64,000 bases of DNA from Deltaproteobacteria bacterium (GTDB lineage Bacteria; Myxococcota_A; UBA9160; SMWR01). Every line of letters begins with the position of its first letter. The first letter of the stretch is position 1. The stretch lies in contig JAFDDG010000003.1 in assembly GCA_019310965.1 (NCBI GenBank), positions 23,226 through 87,225 on the forward strand, in the 5' to 3' direction. This document shows positions 32,026 to 39,637 of the stretch, piece by piece. The notes under the pieces were generated by a model. It was not told the DNA's origin, did no database searches, and worked only from the letters and a program-made list of their open reading frames with translations. A program made the translations under genes and the position numbers.

Positions 32026-34308
32026 ATGCCCACCATCGAAACCACGCTGGAGCTGGTGCGCTCCGTCTACCAGAAGCTCGAGCGAGGTGTCGCCGCGATT
32101 CGCGACCGCTTCGGGCGTCCGCTCACCTACGCCGAGAAGGTCTTCCTCGGGCACCTGGTGGATCCGGCCGGCGCCGAGATCGTGCCGGGCAAGAGCTATA
32201 TGGATACGCAGCCGGACCGCATCGCCATGCAGGACGCGACGGCGCAGATGGCGCTCCTGCAGTTCATGCTCGCCGGCAAGGACGAGACGGCGGTGCCGAC
32301 CAGCGTGCACTGCGACCACCTGATCCAGGGGCACACGGGCGCGGAGAACGATCTGCGCATTGCGAACGACACCAACCGCGAGGTCTACGACTTTCTGCGC
32401 AGCGCGGCTGCGCGCTACGGCATCGGCTTCTGGGGCCCGGGCGCCGGCATCATCCATCAAGTGGTGCTCGAAAAGTATGCCTTCCCCGGCGGCATGATGA
32501 TCGGCACCGATTCGCACACCCCGAACGCCGGCGGCCTGGGAATGTTCGCCTGCGGCGTCGGGGGTGCCGACGCCGTCGACGTGATGGCCGGCTTCCCGTG
32601 GGAGGTACTCCACCCGCAGCTCGTGGGCGTCCGGCTCACCGGCTCGCTCTCGGGCTGGACCGCGCCCAAGGATGTGATCTTGAAGGTGTGCGATCTGCTC
32701 ACCGTGAAGGGCGGCACCAATCGGGTGATCGAGTATTTCGGTCCGGGCACCGATTCGATCAGCTGCACCGGCAAGGGAACCATCACGAATATGGGTGCCG
32801 AGCTCGGCGCCACCACGTCGATCTTTCCGTACGACGAACGCATGGCGCTGTATCTCGAGTCGACGGGTCGTAAGGAGATCGCCGATCTCGCGAATCGATA
32901 CAGAGCGCTGCTTCAGGCGGATCCGGAGGTGCACGCCGATCCGGAGCGTTTCTACGACGAGGTGGTCGAGATCGACCTCTCCGAGCTCGCGCCGCACGTC
33001 GTCGGCCCGCACACGCCGGATCTCGCGCGGCCGGTCGCGCGCATGGGCCAGGATGCAAAGGAGAACGACTATCCCCTGAATCTCACCGCTGCTCTGATCG
33101 GTAGCTGCACGAACTCGTCCTACGAAGATCTCGAGCGCGCGGCCGACGTGGCGCGGCAGGCCCGGGCGCACGGCGCGAAGGCGAAGGCCAGGTTGTGGGT
33201 GACGCCGGGCTCCGAGCAGGTGCACCAGACGATCGAGCGCGATGGCCAGATACAGGATTTCGACGACATTGGCGGCATCGTGTTGGCCAACGCTTGCGGC
33301 CCCTGCATCGGGCAGTGGAAACGCGAGGACATCCAGGCCGGTGAGAGCAATTCGATCATCAGCTCCTACAACCGCAACTTCCGGCGCAGGAACGATGGCA
33401 ACGCCGAGACGTTCTCCTTCATTGCCAGCCCCGAGATCGTGGTGGCCTACGCGCTGGCCGGCACCCTCGACTTCGATCCGCTGAGCGACGAGATCGAGGC
33501 CGAGGACGGCACCCGTTTCAAGCTATCGCCTCCCGGCGACGCGCCCGAGGTGCCGTTGCGGGGCTTTGTCGAGAGCCACGCCGGCTACGCCGCGCCGCCG
33601 CCCGACAGTGAGCGCGCCGTCACGCGGGTCGATGTCGGTGCCGGCAGTGAGAGGCTCGAGCTGCTCGAGCCCTTTGCGCCGTGGGACGGCAACGATTACG
33701 TCGAGGTGCCGCTGCTGCTCAAGGCCAAGGGCAAGTGCACCACGGATCACATCTCGCCGGCAGGTCCCTGGCTGCGTTTCCGCGGGCACCTCACGAATAT
33801 CAGCGACAATATGTTCGTGGGCGCCGTGAATGCGTTCAGCGACGAGATCGGTGCGGGTCTCGACCCGCTCTCTGGGGAGCGCGGCGTGGCCTTTTCCGAG
33901 GTCGCCAAGCGCTGCAAGGCCGCCGGCAAGCGCTGGGTTGCCGTGGGTGACGAAAACTATGGCGAGGGCTCGAGCCGCGAACACGCCGCGATGTCGCCGC
34001 GCCTGCTAGGCGCCGCCGCAGTGCTGGTGCGGAGCTTTGCGCGCATCCACGAGTCGAACCTGAAGAAGCAGGGCGTGCTTCCGCTGACCTTCGCAGATGC
34101 GGCGGACTACGAGAAAGTGCAAGAAGCCGACCAGGTGAGCGTGCTGGGGCTCTCGAGTCTGGCACCGGGGCAGCCGTTGCGGACCGTCTTCCGCCATGCG
34201 GATGGAAGCAGCGACGAGGTCTCCGTGAAGCACACCCTCTCGGACGAGCAGATCGAGTGGTTCCAGGCTGGCTCGGCGCTCAACCTGCTGCGTCGGAAGA
34301 ACGCCTGA
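32026..34308 (+). CDS. acn: Aconitate hydratase (mitochondrial-type)
   Basis: A 760-residue aconitase interconverting citrate and isocitrate in the TCA cycle. [4Fe-4S] ligands are the Cys in GSCTNSSYED and the two in CGPCIGQWKRED. Other active-site blocks include TDSHTPNAGGLGM, SYNRNFRRRNDGN and GEGSSREHAA. The N-terminus (TLTYAEKVFLGHLVDP type) and the total length fit the mitochondrial ACO2 group used by several deltaproteobacteria and Bacteroidetes rather than AcnA (about 890) or AcnB (about 860). ATG 32026 follows AGGAGGAG, and 10 upstream codons were excluded for that reason. Confidence 0.95.
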   Translation: MPTIETTLELVRSVYQKLERGVAAIRDRFGRPLTYAEKVFLGHLVDPAGAEIVPGKSYMDTQPDRIAMQDATAQMALLQFMLAGKDETAVPTSVHCDHLIQGHTGAENDLRIANDTNREVYDFLRSAAARYGIGFWGPGAGIIHQVVLEKYAFPGGMMIGTDSHTPNAGGLGMFACGVGGADAVDVMAGFPWEVLHPQLVGVRLTGSLSGWTAPKDVILKVCDLLTVKGGTNRVIEYFGPGTDSISCTGKGTITNMGAELGATTSIFPYDERMALYLESTGRKEIADLANRYRALLQADPEVHADPERFYDEVVEIDLSELAPHVVGPHTPDLARPVARMGQDAKENDYPLNLTAALIGSCTNSSYEDLERAADVARQARAHGAKAKARLWVTPGSEQVHQTIERDGQIQDFDDIGGIVLANACGPCIGQWKREDIQAGESNSIISSYNRNFRRRNDGNAETFSFIASPEIVVAYALAGTLDFDPLSDEIEAEDGTRFKLSPPGDAPEVPLRGFVESHAGYAAPPPDSERAVTRVDVGAGSERLELLEPFAPWDGNDYVEVPLLLKAKGKCTTDHISPAGPWLRFRGHLTNISDNMFVGAVNAFSDEIGAGLDPLSGERGVAFSEVAKRCKAAGKRWVAVGDENYGEGSSREHAAMSPRLLGAAAVLVRSFARIHESNLKKQGVLPLTFADAADYEKVQEADQVSVLGLSSLAPGQPLRTVFRHADGSSDEVSVKHTLSDEQIEWFQAGSALNLLRRKNA

Positions 34309-34311
34309 CGC

Positions 34312-35235
34312 TCACTCGTCCTTGTCGGGCGGATAGATCAGCAACAGCTGTCCGGCCTCGCGACCGTTCGAGAAGATCGGTGTGACGTCGCACCGCAGGT
34401 CTTGGCCCGCCTCGCTCAAGACCGCATCGCAGTTGCGTCCGATGGCGGAGCTCTTCGTTACGGCCACGCAATTTTCGGCGGCGGGATTCATGTCGACTAC
34501 GACGCCCTTGCGATCGGCGAGGATCACGCCGATCGGAAGCTGCTCGATGAGGTCGTGCTGCGAAGCCGGGAGCGCCTGAAGCAGCGGGCCTCGGTCGAGC
34601 GCGCCGCGGAGCGCGACCAGGGTCACGCCGAACAACAGCGGCGTCGGGTCATAGGGGTCGAACAGGCCGCGGGCGATGTAGGCGGCGTTGCCGGCCAGTG
34701 GGATCAGTGGTGACACGCCGACGCAGAGCCTCCGCACCCATTGCCCGGGTCGCCGCCAGCGCCAGGCCTCGATTGCGAACAGGGCACAGCCCGCCGTCAC
34801 CAGGGCGTAGCCATAGCTTCCGGTCAGCCACCAGAGGGGCCCGTATTGATCCGTCTCCCCTTCGACCGTGAGCATGAAGAGTGAGCTCCAGGAGTCTGAG
34901 TACAGCAGTGCGTAGGGAACGCTGAGGGGCGCCAGGAGAACGAGTGGGAACCAGGGCACGCGTCGTGCGAGGTCGAGGCGCGTCGCGTGGGCTGCGAAGC
35001 CCAGCCACAGAGGCGGCAGTGCAAGGATGCCCAGGTAACGGACGCGGTCCGCCACGATCTCGGGCATCGGTGCGTGGTGCTGCAGGATTGCGCCCAGGCA
35101 CCAGATGATGGCGGAGGCCGTCAGGGCTGTGAAGGTCGTGTGGCCCGGTGTGGCGCGCTCGCGCTGCCAGACGCCCAACCAGACCCAGAAAGCCAGCAGG
35201 ATGGTCAGTTCGAGTGCAATCGTGTAGAGGGGCAT
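34312..35235 (-). CDS. 7TM sensor (histidine-kinase N-terminal 7TM type) with PAS domain, no kinase
   Basis: A 307-residue membrane protein. About seven hydrophobic helices fill residues 1-215 and match the 7TM module found at the N-terminus of many histidine kinases (YTIALELTILLAFWVWLGVW, WLTGSYGYALVTAGCALFAIEAW). A PAS domain follows at about 222-300 (LIEQLPIGVILADRKGVVVDMNPAAENCV). The protein then ends, with no kinase, GGDEF or HTH output. It could signal by protein contact or be a remnant. ATG 35235 was chosen; an in-frame TTG lies 11 codons upstream. It converges with aconitase, the stops being 3 bases apart. Confidence 0.8.
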   Translation of the reverse strand: MPLYTIALELTILLAFWVWLGVWQRERATPGHTTFTALTASAIIWCLGAILQHHAPMPEIVADRVRYLGILALPPLWLGFAAHATRLDLARRVPWFPLVLLAPLSVPYALLYSDSWSSLFMLTVEGETDQYGPLWWLTGSYGYALVTAGCALFAIEAWRWRRPGQWVRRLCVGVSPLIPLAGNAAYIARGLFDPYDPTPLLFGVTLVALRGALDRGPLLQALPASQHDLIEQLPIGVILADRKGVVVDMNPAAENCVAVTKSSAIGRNCDAVLSEAGQDLRCDVTPIFSNGREAGQLLLIYPPDKDE

Positions 35236-35322
35236 ATGCGCAGCCGTATCGACCAGGCGAAAACCCAAATTGAGCTTCTGGGTCGGCGAGATGCGGCGCG
35301 GCAGAAGGGGTAGCGTTCGGGC

Positions 35323-36249
35323 GTGCCGGCCAGGACCCTAGTGATCTTGAACCCCGCGAGCCGGGGCGGGCGCCGGGCGGGCTGGGCGGAGTTCGAGGCG
35401 CGGCTGGTCGGGGCGCTGGGCGCCCTCGAAGTGGAGCGGACTCGGGGCCCCGGAGATGCGGCGCGCCTGGCCCGGGAGGCTGCCCGAGCCGGTGTCTCGC
35501 GCGTGCTCGTGGCCGGAGGCGACGGCACGCTGTCCGAGGCGGTGAATGGGCTGCTCGCCGCGGGTCTCGGCAACGCGGTCGAGCTGGGGCTGCTGCCGTT
35601 CGGGACCGGCAGCGATTTTGCGCGCGCACTGGGGATGCCTGCGGATCCGGCGCAGGCCGTCGAGGTGCTGGCCAGCGGCAAGCCGCGGCCTGTGGACGCG
35701 GGGCGGCTTCGCAGCATCGATGCCCAGGGCCGCGAGCGCACCGTGTGGTTCGCAAATGAGGTGAGCGCCGGAGTGAGCGCCCAGGTCGTGTCCAACGTGA
35801 AGCGGGGGCTGCGCTGGCTCGGCGGTCGTGCGGCATTCCAGTGGGCGACGCTGCGCGCGCTCGTCGCCTATTCGCCGGCGGAGCTGGTCGTGCGGGTCGA
35901 TGGTGCGATCGCCTTCGAGGGACCCGCCGCCCTGGTGGTGGCGGCGAATGGTGGCTGGTTCGGCGGCGGCATGCACGTGGCGCCGGCGGCGCGTCTCGAT
36001 GACGGCCTGCTCGACGCGGTCGTCGTGCGAGGCCTGGCGGGCGCGCGACTGCTGCCGAAGTTGCGCAAGCTGTACACCGGTGACCACGTATCGGATCCGG
36101 CGGTGTGTTGTTTGCGCGGGCGCGAGATCTCGATCGAAGCGCGCGCGGGCGAGGTGCCGCTCGAGGCAGACGGCGAGCTGGCTGGGTGCCTGCCCGCCTG
36201 CATCGAAGTGTTGCCGGGGGCGCTCACGCTGTTGGCGCCCGCTTCGTGA
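35323..36249 (+). CDS. Diacylglycerol/lipid kinase family protein (YegS-like)
   Basis: A 308-residue DAGK-catalytic-domain protein. ILNPASRGGRR at the start and VAGGDGTLSEAVNGL give the nucleotide-binding GGDGT motif, and LLPFGTGSDFARALGMP follows, as in YegS and DgkB. GGMHVAPAARLDDGLLD and PLEADGE complete the second domain. It should phosphorylate a lipid with ATP at the membrane surface. The start is a GTG (35323). Its stop overlaps the GTG of the next gene (GTGA), so the two are translationally coupled. Confidence 0.9.
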   Translation: MPARTLVILNPASRGGRRAGWAEFEARLVGALGALEVERTRGPGDAARLAREAARAGVSRVLVAGGDGTLSEAVNGLLAAGLGNAVELGLLPFGTGSDFARALGMPADPAQAVEVLASGKPRPVDAGRLRSIDAQGRERTVWFANEVSAGVSAQVVSNVKRGLRWLGGRAAFQWATLRALVAYSPAELVVRVDGAIAFEGPAALVVAANGGWFGGGMHVAPAARLDDGLLDAVVVRGLAGARLLPKLRKLYTGDHVSDPAVCCLRGREISIEARAGEVPLEADGELAGCLPACIEVLPGALTLLAPAS

Positions 36250-37202
36250 GCGGCGATGTCTTTGACCGCATCCGTCTGGCCTGCGCGAGGGTCGCCGAGG
36301 TGGCGAAGCAGGTGCACATCGACGCTGCCGGCCTGGAGCGCCTTGCCGGCGAGCTGGTCGTCTCCGGCATCGAACCGCTGCTCGATCCGGTTCACGAGCC
36401 CTACGAGGATCCGGCCACGACCCTCGCCTTCGTCATGACTCTCGATGCGATCAACTTCGGCTCTGGCTGGTTTCCGCAGCTGCGCAAGCGCGACGGCTGC
36501 TCGGGCTACTTCAGCGTGGCGCTGGCCCTGCGCGAGCGCTTCGATGCGCGGGGTGCGTGGTCCGCCGCGGAGCTGCGCACGCTGACGACCCAGCAGTGTG
36601 CGGATGTCTTCGGCCAGCCGGACCCAGACGCCCAGGAGCTGATGGCGCACTTCGCCCAGGCGTTGCGCGATCTCGGCGCCTGGCTCGAGGAGCGCCACGC
36701 GGGCAGCTTCGAAGTGGCGGTGGCTGCGGCTGGCTGCTGCGCCGCGCGTCTCGTGGAAGGGCTCGCGCAGATGCCCTTCTATCGCGACGTGACGCGTTAC
36801 AGCGGCTTCGAGGTGCCTCTCTACAAGCGCGCGCAGATCACTGCGAATGATCTGGCCACGGCGTTCGGCGGCGCGGGACCGGGTCACTTCGACGACATCG
36901 AGCGGCTGACGATGTTCGCCGACAACCTGGTGCCGCACGTGCTGCGCTGCGAGGGTGCGCTCGTCTACGACGCCGAGCTGGCGGGCCGCATCGAGTCGGG
37001 CGAGCGACTGGCGGTGGGCGAGCCGGCCGAAGTGGAGATCCGGGCCGTGGGCCTGCACGCCGTCGAGCGTTGCGTGGCGCTGTGCCGTGCGGCCGGGGCT
37101 TCGGTAGGCGCCCGCTTGCTCGACACCCTGCTCTGGCAGCGCGGGCAGCGGCCGGAGATCAAGGCGCACCCGCGGCACCGGGCGCGGAGCACCTACTACT
37201 GA
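36246..37202 (+). CDS. Queuosine salvage protein (DUF2419; queuosine 5'-phosphate N-glycosylase-like)
   Basis: A 318-residue protein starting at a GTG that overlaps the lipid-kinase stop by 4 bases. Family blocks are AFVMTLDAINFGSGWFPQL, GFEVPLYKRAQITANDLATAF, FDDIERLTMFADNLVPHVLR and AEVEIRAVGLHAVERCV. Together they identify the Qng1/DUF2419 family, which releases queuine from queuosine 5'-monophosphate so that the base can be reused for tRNA wobble modification. The acidic residue of FDDIERLTMFAD is the likely catalytic/binding region by family comparison. No queuine transporter or tgt gene is in the window. Pairing with a lipid kinase is unexpected. Confidence 0.82.
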   Translation: MSGDVFDRIRLACARVAEVAKQVHIDAAGLERLAGELVVSGIEPLLDPVHEPYEDPATTLAFVMTLDAINFGSGWFPQLRKRDGCSGYFSVALALRERFDARGAWSAAELRTLTTQQCADVFGQPDPDAQELMAHFAQALRDLGAWLEERHAGSFEVAVAAAGCCAARLVEGLAQMPFYRDVTRYSGFEVPLYKRAQITANDLATAFGGAGPGHFDDIERLTMFADNLVPHVLRCEGALVYDAELAGRIESGERLAVGEPAEVEIRAVGLHAVERCVALCRAAGASVGARLLDTLLWQRGQRPEIKAHPRHRARSTYY

Positions 37203-37255
37203 CGTCGGGGAGATCGGCGGGTACGGCTCGAGACAGCTCGTGCGGGTCGGCGTGC

Positions 37256-38860
37256 TCACCGCGCTGCGTGCGTTGGTCCGGTGGCGAGGCGCTCCTCGCC
37301 CGGGGCTTCTGCGTCGGAGTCGAGCGGCGGGCGCCGCGTCGTCGCGCCGTCGCCCGACGCATTCGAAGGCTCGGGCACCGGTTCGGGCTCGGCCTCTCCA
37401 CGGGGTGCGAGGCTTAGCTCGCGGAGCGCAGCGCAGAGACGCGCGCGAACCTCCTCGTGGAGCCAGGCGGCGCGCAAGCCGTCCCGGCAAGCCGCGTCGA
37501 CGCTGTGCGGGGCCAGCTGCGTCGGCAGTGCGACCACGAGTGCGGCGATGTGTTCGCCGATGCGCAGCAGCGCCGGCCGGAGCTCGTCGTCGAGATCCGG
37601 CAGTGTCGCCGGCGGCGCGAAGTCGGGATCGCGCACCGCTGCCATCTGCACCTCTTTCGCCGCATCCATCTGGGCTCGAGTGAAGGCGCGGATTGCCGCC
37701 TCCCGTGGCGCCGGCCGTCCCGTGGCTTCGGCGACCTCGCGCACGGCCGTGACGGTGGCGTCGAGGACCTTGCGCTCCCGCGCCGGTGCCGCGATGGGAC
37801 GAGCGTTTGCGCGCTTCGCGGCGGCTACGCTCGGCATCAGTGCGAGCCGCTCGTCCATGGCTGCGACGAGCGCGGCGAGAGGGGTCGCCGTCGGTTCTCC
37901 TGCATTGCGCCCGAAATGGCGGGTGCGCAGCTCTGCCAGGGCACCGTCGGCTTCGCGTTCGAGCAGCCACGTGTCGAGGTCGCGGGCGAGATCGCCGTGC
38001 TCGGCGTACACCAGATAGGCCTTCCGGTCCCGGGTCAAGGGACCGAAGCGCCGCACGTCTTCGACGGTGGCCTGCCAGGCCGGGGCCTCCACGCTGTCGG
38101 TCACCACCGCATCGACGCTGCCGCGCGCCAGGGCGCCCAACACGCCCGCGTTGTCCGCAATGGCCACCAGCGTTGCGAGGCGGAACTGCCGCCGGGCGAC
38201 CTGTTCGAGGTGGCCGCCGGCATTGACGCCGACGCGGGTGCCGCGCTGATCGAGCTCGTGGGGCGATGATGCCGTGGTGGGCTCGCGCACCAGCACGACG
38301 GCGCCGGTCTCGAGCAGCGGCACGCTGAAGCGCCCCGCAATGCTGCGCTCCGTGCGCAGCGTCACTCCCGACATGGCGACGTCGAAGCGGCCCTCGGCGA
38401 GCGCCTCGAGCAGCTCCGGCCACGCGAAGCGCACGAACTCGAGCGAGAGGCCGCGGTCCTCGGCGTAGGCACGGGCGACGTCGATGTCGAAGCCCGTCAG
38501 CCCGCGCGGTCCGGCCAGGCTGAAGGGCGCGTAGTCACCGCTGGTGCCGACCCGAAGAACGTCCGCTGAACCCGCTGCTGGCAGGCACAAGCTCAGCGCT
38601 GCGAGCCAGGCGGTGCAGCGGCGGGCACTCGCCGTCCGCCGCGCGTGCAGCCAGGCTAGAAGCTGCGTCGGAGTGTTTCGCAGGCGGCCAATATGATGAG
38701 GATAGCGGCAGGAGCGGGCTGTTGCGGTCGATGCTGCAACCGCGCGTCGACCGCAGCCTTGAGGGTCTGGCGATCGCGTCAGCGCCGAGCAGAAGCGGCA
38801 CGAGAGCGGGGGATCGCTTGCGGTGGGTGGAAAATGACATGATCGCGGCCCTGCCCGCAT
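37256..38860 (-). CDS. Exported cyclohexadienyl dehydratase fused to AroQ-gamma chorismate mutase
   Basis: A two-domain protein (about 534 residues from ATG 38860). After a hydrophobic export segment (about 84-98), residues about 100-320 match PheC, the periplasmic-binding-protein-derived cyclohexadienyl dehydratase: VLRVGTSGDYAPFS, RFDVAMSGVTLRTER, VGVNAGG and the TDSVEA block that holds the PheC active-site Glu. Residues about 326-458 match secreted AroQ-gamma chorismate mutase: MDERLALMPSVAAAKRAN, PIAAPARERKVLDA, AQMDAAKEVQMAA. The polypeptide could convert chorismate to prephenate and on to phenylpyruvate outside the cytoplasm. A Pro/Glu-rich tail ends it. The start is doubtful: no ATG, GTG or TTG lies in frame between 38860 and the signal segment, leaving an odd ~80-residue lead. 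An alternative is a rare start near 38700. Confidence 0.8.
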   Translation of the reverse strand: MRAGPRSCHFPPTASDPPLSCRFCSALTRSPDPQGCGRRAVAASTATARSCRYPHHIGRLRNTPTQLLAWLHARRTASARRCTAWLAALSLCLPAAGSADVLRVGTSGDYAPFSLAGPRGLTGFDIDVARAYAEDRGLSLEFVRFAWPELLEALAEGRFDVAMSGVTLRTERSIAGRFSVPLLETGAVVLVREPTTASSPHELDQRGTRVGVNAGGHLEQVARRQFRLATLVAIADNAGVLGALARGSVDAVVTDSVEAPAWQATVEDVRRFGPLTRDRKAYLVYAEHGDLARDLDTWLLEREADGALAELRTRHFGRNAGEPTATPLAALVAAMDERLALMPSVAAAKRANARPIAAPARERKVLDATVTAVREVAEATGRPAPREAAIRAFTRAQMDAAKEVQMAAVRDPDFAPPATLPDLDDELRPALLRIGEHIAALVVALPTQLAPHSVDAACRDGLRAAWLHEEVRARLCAALRELSLAPRGEAEPEPVPEPSNASGDGATTRRPPLDSDAEAPGEERLATGPTHAAR

Positions 38861-39007
38861 GGAGGGCGCTCTCCCATCAATCGGGGCTTTGGGCCCTGCG
38901 CCGCGCCCCATGCGCCCGCCGCCGGCGGGGCGGGAGAGCCGTTGGTGTGCCTGTGGGTGCCGTTCACGCGGGCTCCGGGAGCCGCTACAGGGCTTGCCTC
39001 CCTCTAT

Positions 39008-39036
39008 TTGACCGCCCCCGCAGCATCCCCTAACCT
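39008..39036 (+). promoter_or_regulatory. Sigma-70-like promoter for the cold-shock-domain gene
   Basis: TTGACC (39008-39013), 17-bp spacer, TAACCT (39031-39036). The implied leader is about 85 bases, in keeping with the structured leaders of cold-shock genes. Confidence 0.45.
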
Positions 39037-39128
39037 CCGGCGCTCATTGCGTTTCTTGCCATGCCGGCGAGAGCGCTCCCCGGTTTCGTCCGCCGATCGA
39101 TTGCGGCATCAATGAGAGGGCCGTCGCC

Positions 39129-39629
39129 ATGCTACGTCTCGAAGACGTCGAGGCCAGCGCCCGCGTTACGCACAAGAATACGGGCCTGCGCTACTCGATC
39201 GTGGAAGCGGGCGACGAAGAGGTTCTGCTTTCGCCCGAGTCCGAGGGGCTCAAGGATCTCGAGGTTCCGCTCAAGCTCTTCCGCGAGGAGTTCGTGCTCA
39301 CGGATCGCTTCAGCGTCGCCCGCGGGCGACGTCGTGGCCGCGGCGGGCGGAGTCGTGCGCAGCGCACGGCCCCGATGCCGAGCGGGCCCCGCGTGAAGGG
39401 CCGCATCAAGAAGCTGGTGCGCGAACGCGGCTTCGGCTTCGTGCGCGGTGACGACGGCAAGGAAGTCTTCTTCCACCGGTCGGGCCTGGGCGCCACCGAC
39501 TACGACGGGCTCTCTGAAGGTGACGTGGTGGAGTACGTGGTGCAGGAAGGCCCCCGCGGCGCTCGCGCCGAGAACGTGCGCCACGTCGTCGAGGGCGGGG
39601 CCGAAGTGGCGGCAGGCACGCCCTCGTAG
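39129..39629 (+). CDS. Cold-shock-domain protein with extra N-terminal domain
   Basis: A 166-residue protein. Residues about 1-62 are an acidic domain of unknown type (EAGDEEVLLSPESEGLKDLEVPLKLF). A basic Arg/Gly linker (RGRRRGRGGRSRAQR, about 65-80) follows. Residues about 88-155 form a cold-shock domain with RNP1 (ERGFGFVRG) and RNP2 (VFFHRS). The CSD binds single-stranded RNA or DNA; the RGG-like linker would add nonspecific nucleic-acid binding. Plain Csp proteins are about 70 residues, so this is a larger architecture. ATG 39129 was chosen with GAGGG upstream. Confidence 0.85.
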   Translation: MLRLEDVEASARVTHKNTGLRYSIVEAGDEEVLLSPESEGLKDLEVPLKLFREEFVLTDRFSVARGRRRGRGGRSRAQRTAPMPSGPRVKGRIKKLVRERGFGFVRGDDGKEVFFHRSGLGATDYDGLSEGDVVEYVVQEGPRGARAENVRHVVEGGAEVAAGTPS

Positions 39630-39637
39630 GGCCCCGG

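Noticed and set aside
35868..38423. An 851-codon minus-strand frame across the lipid kinase, DUF2419 and fusion genes
   Set aside because: Shadow of three better-supported genes; Arg- and Ala-rich without motifs.
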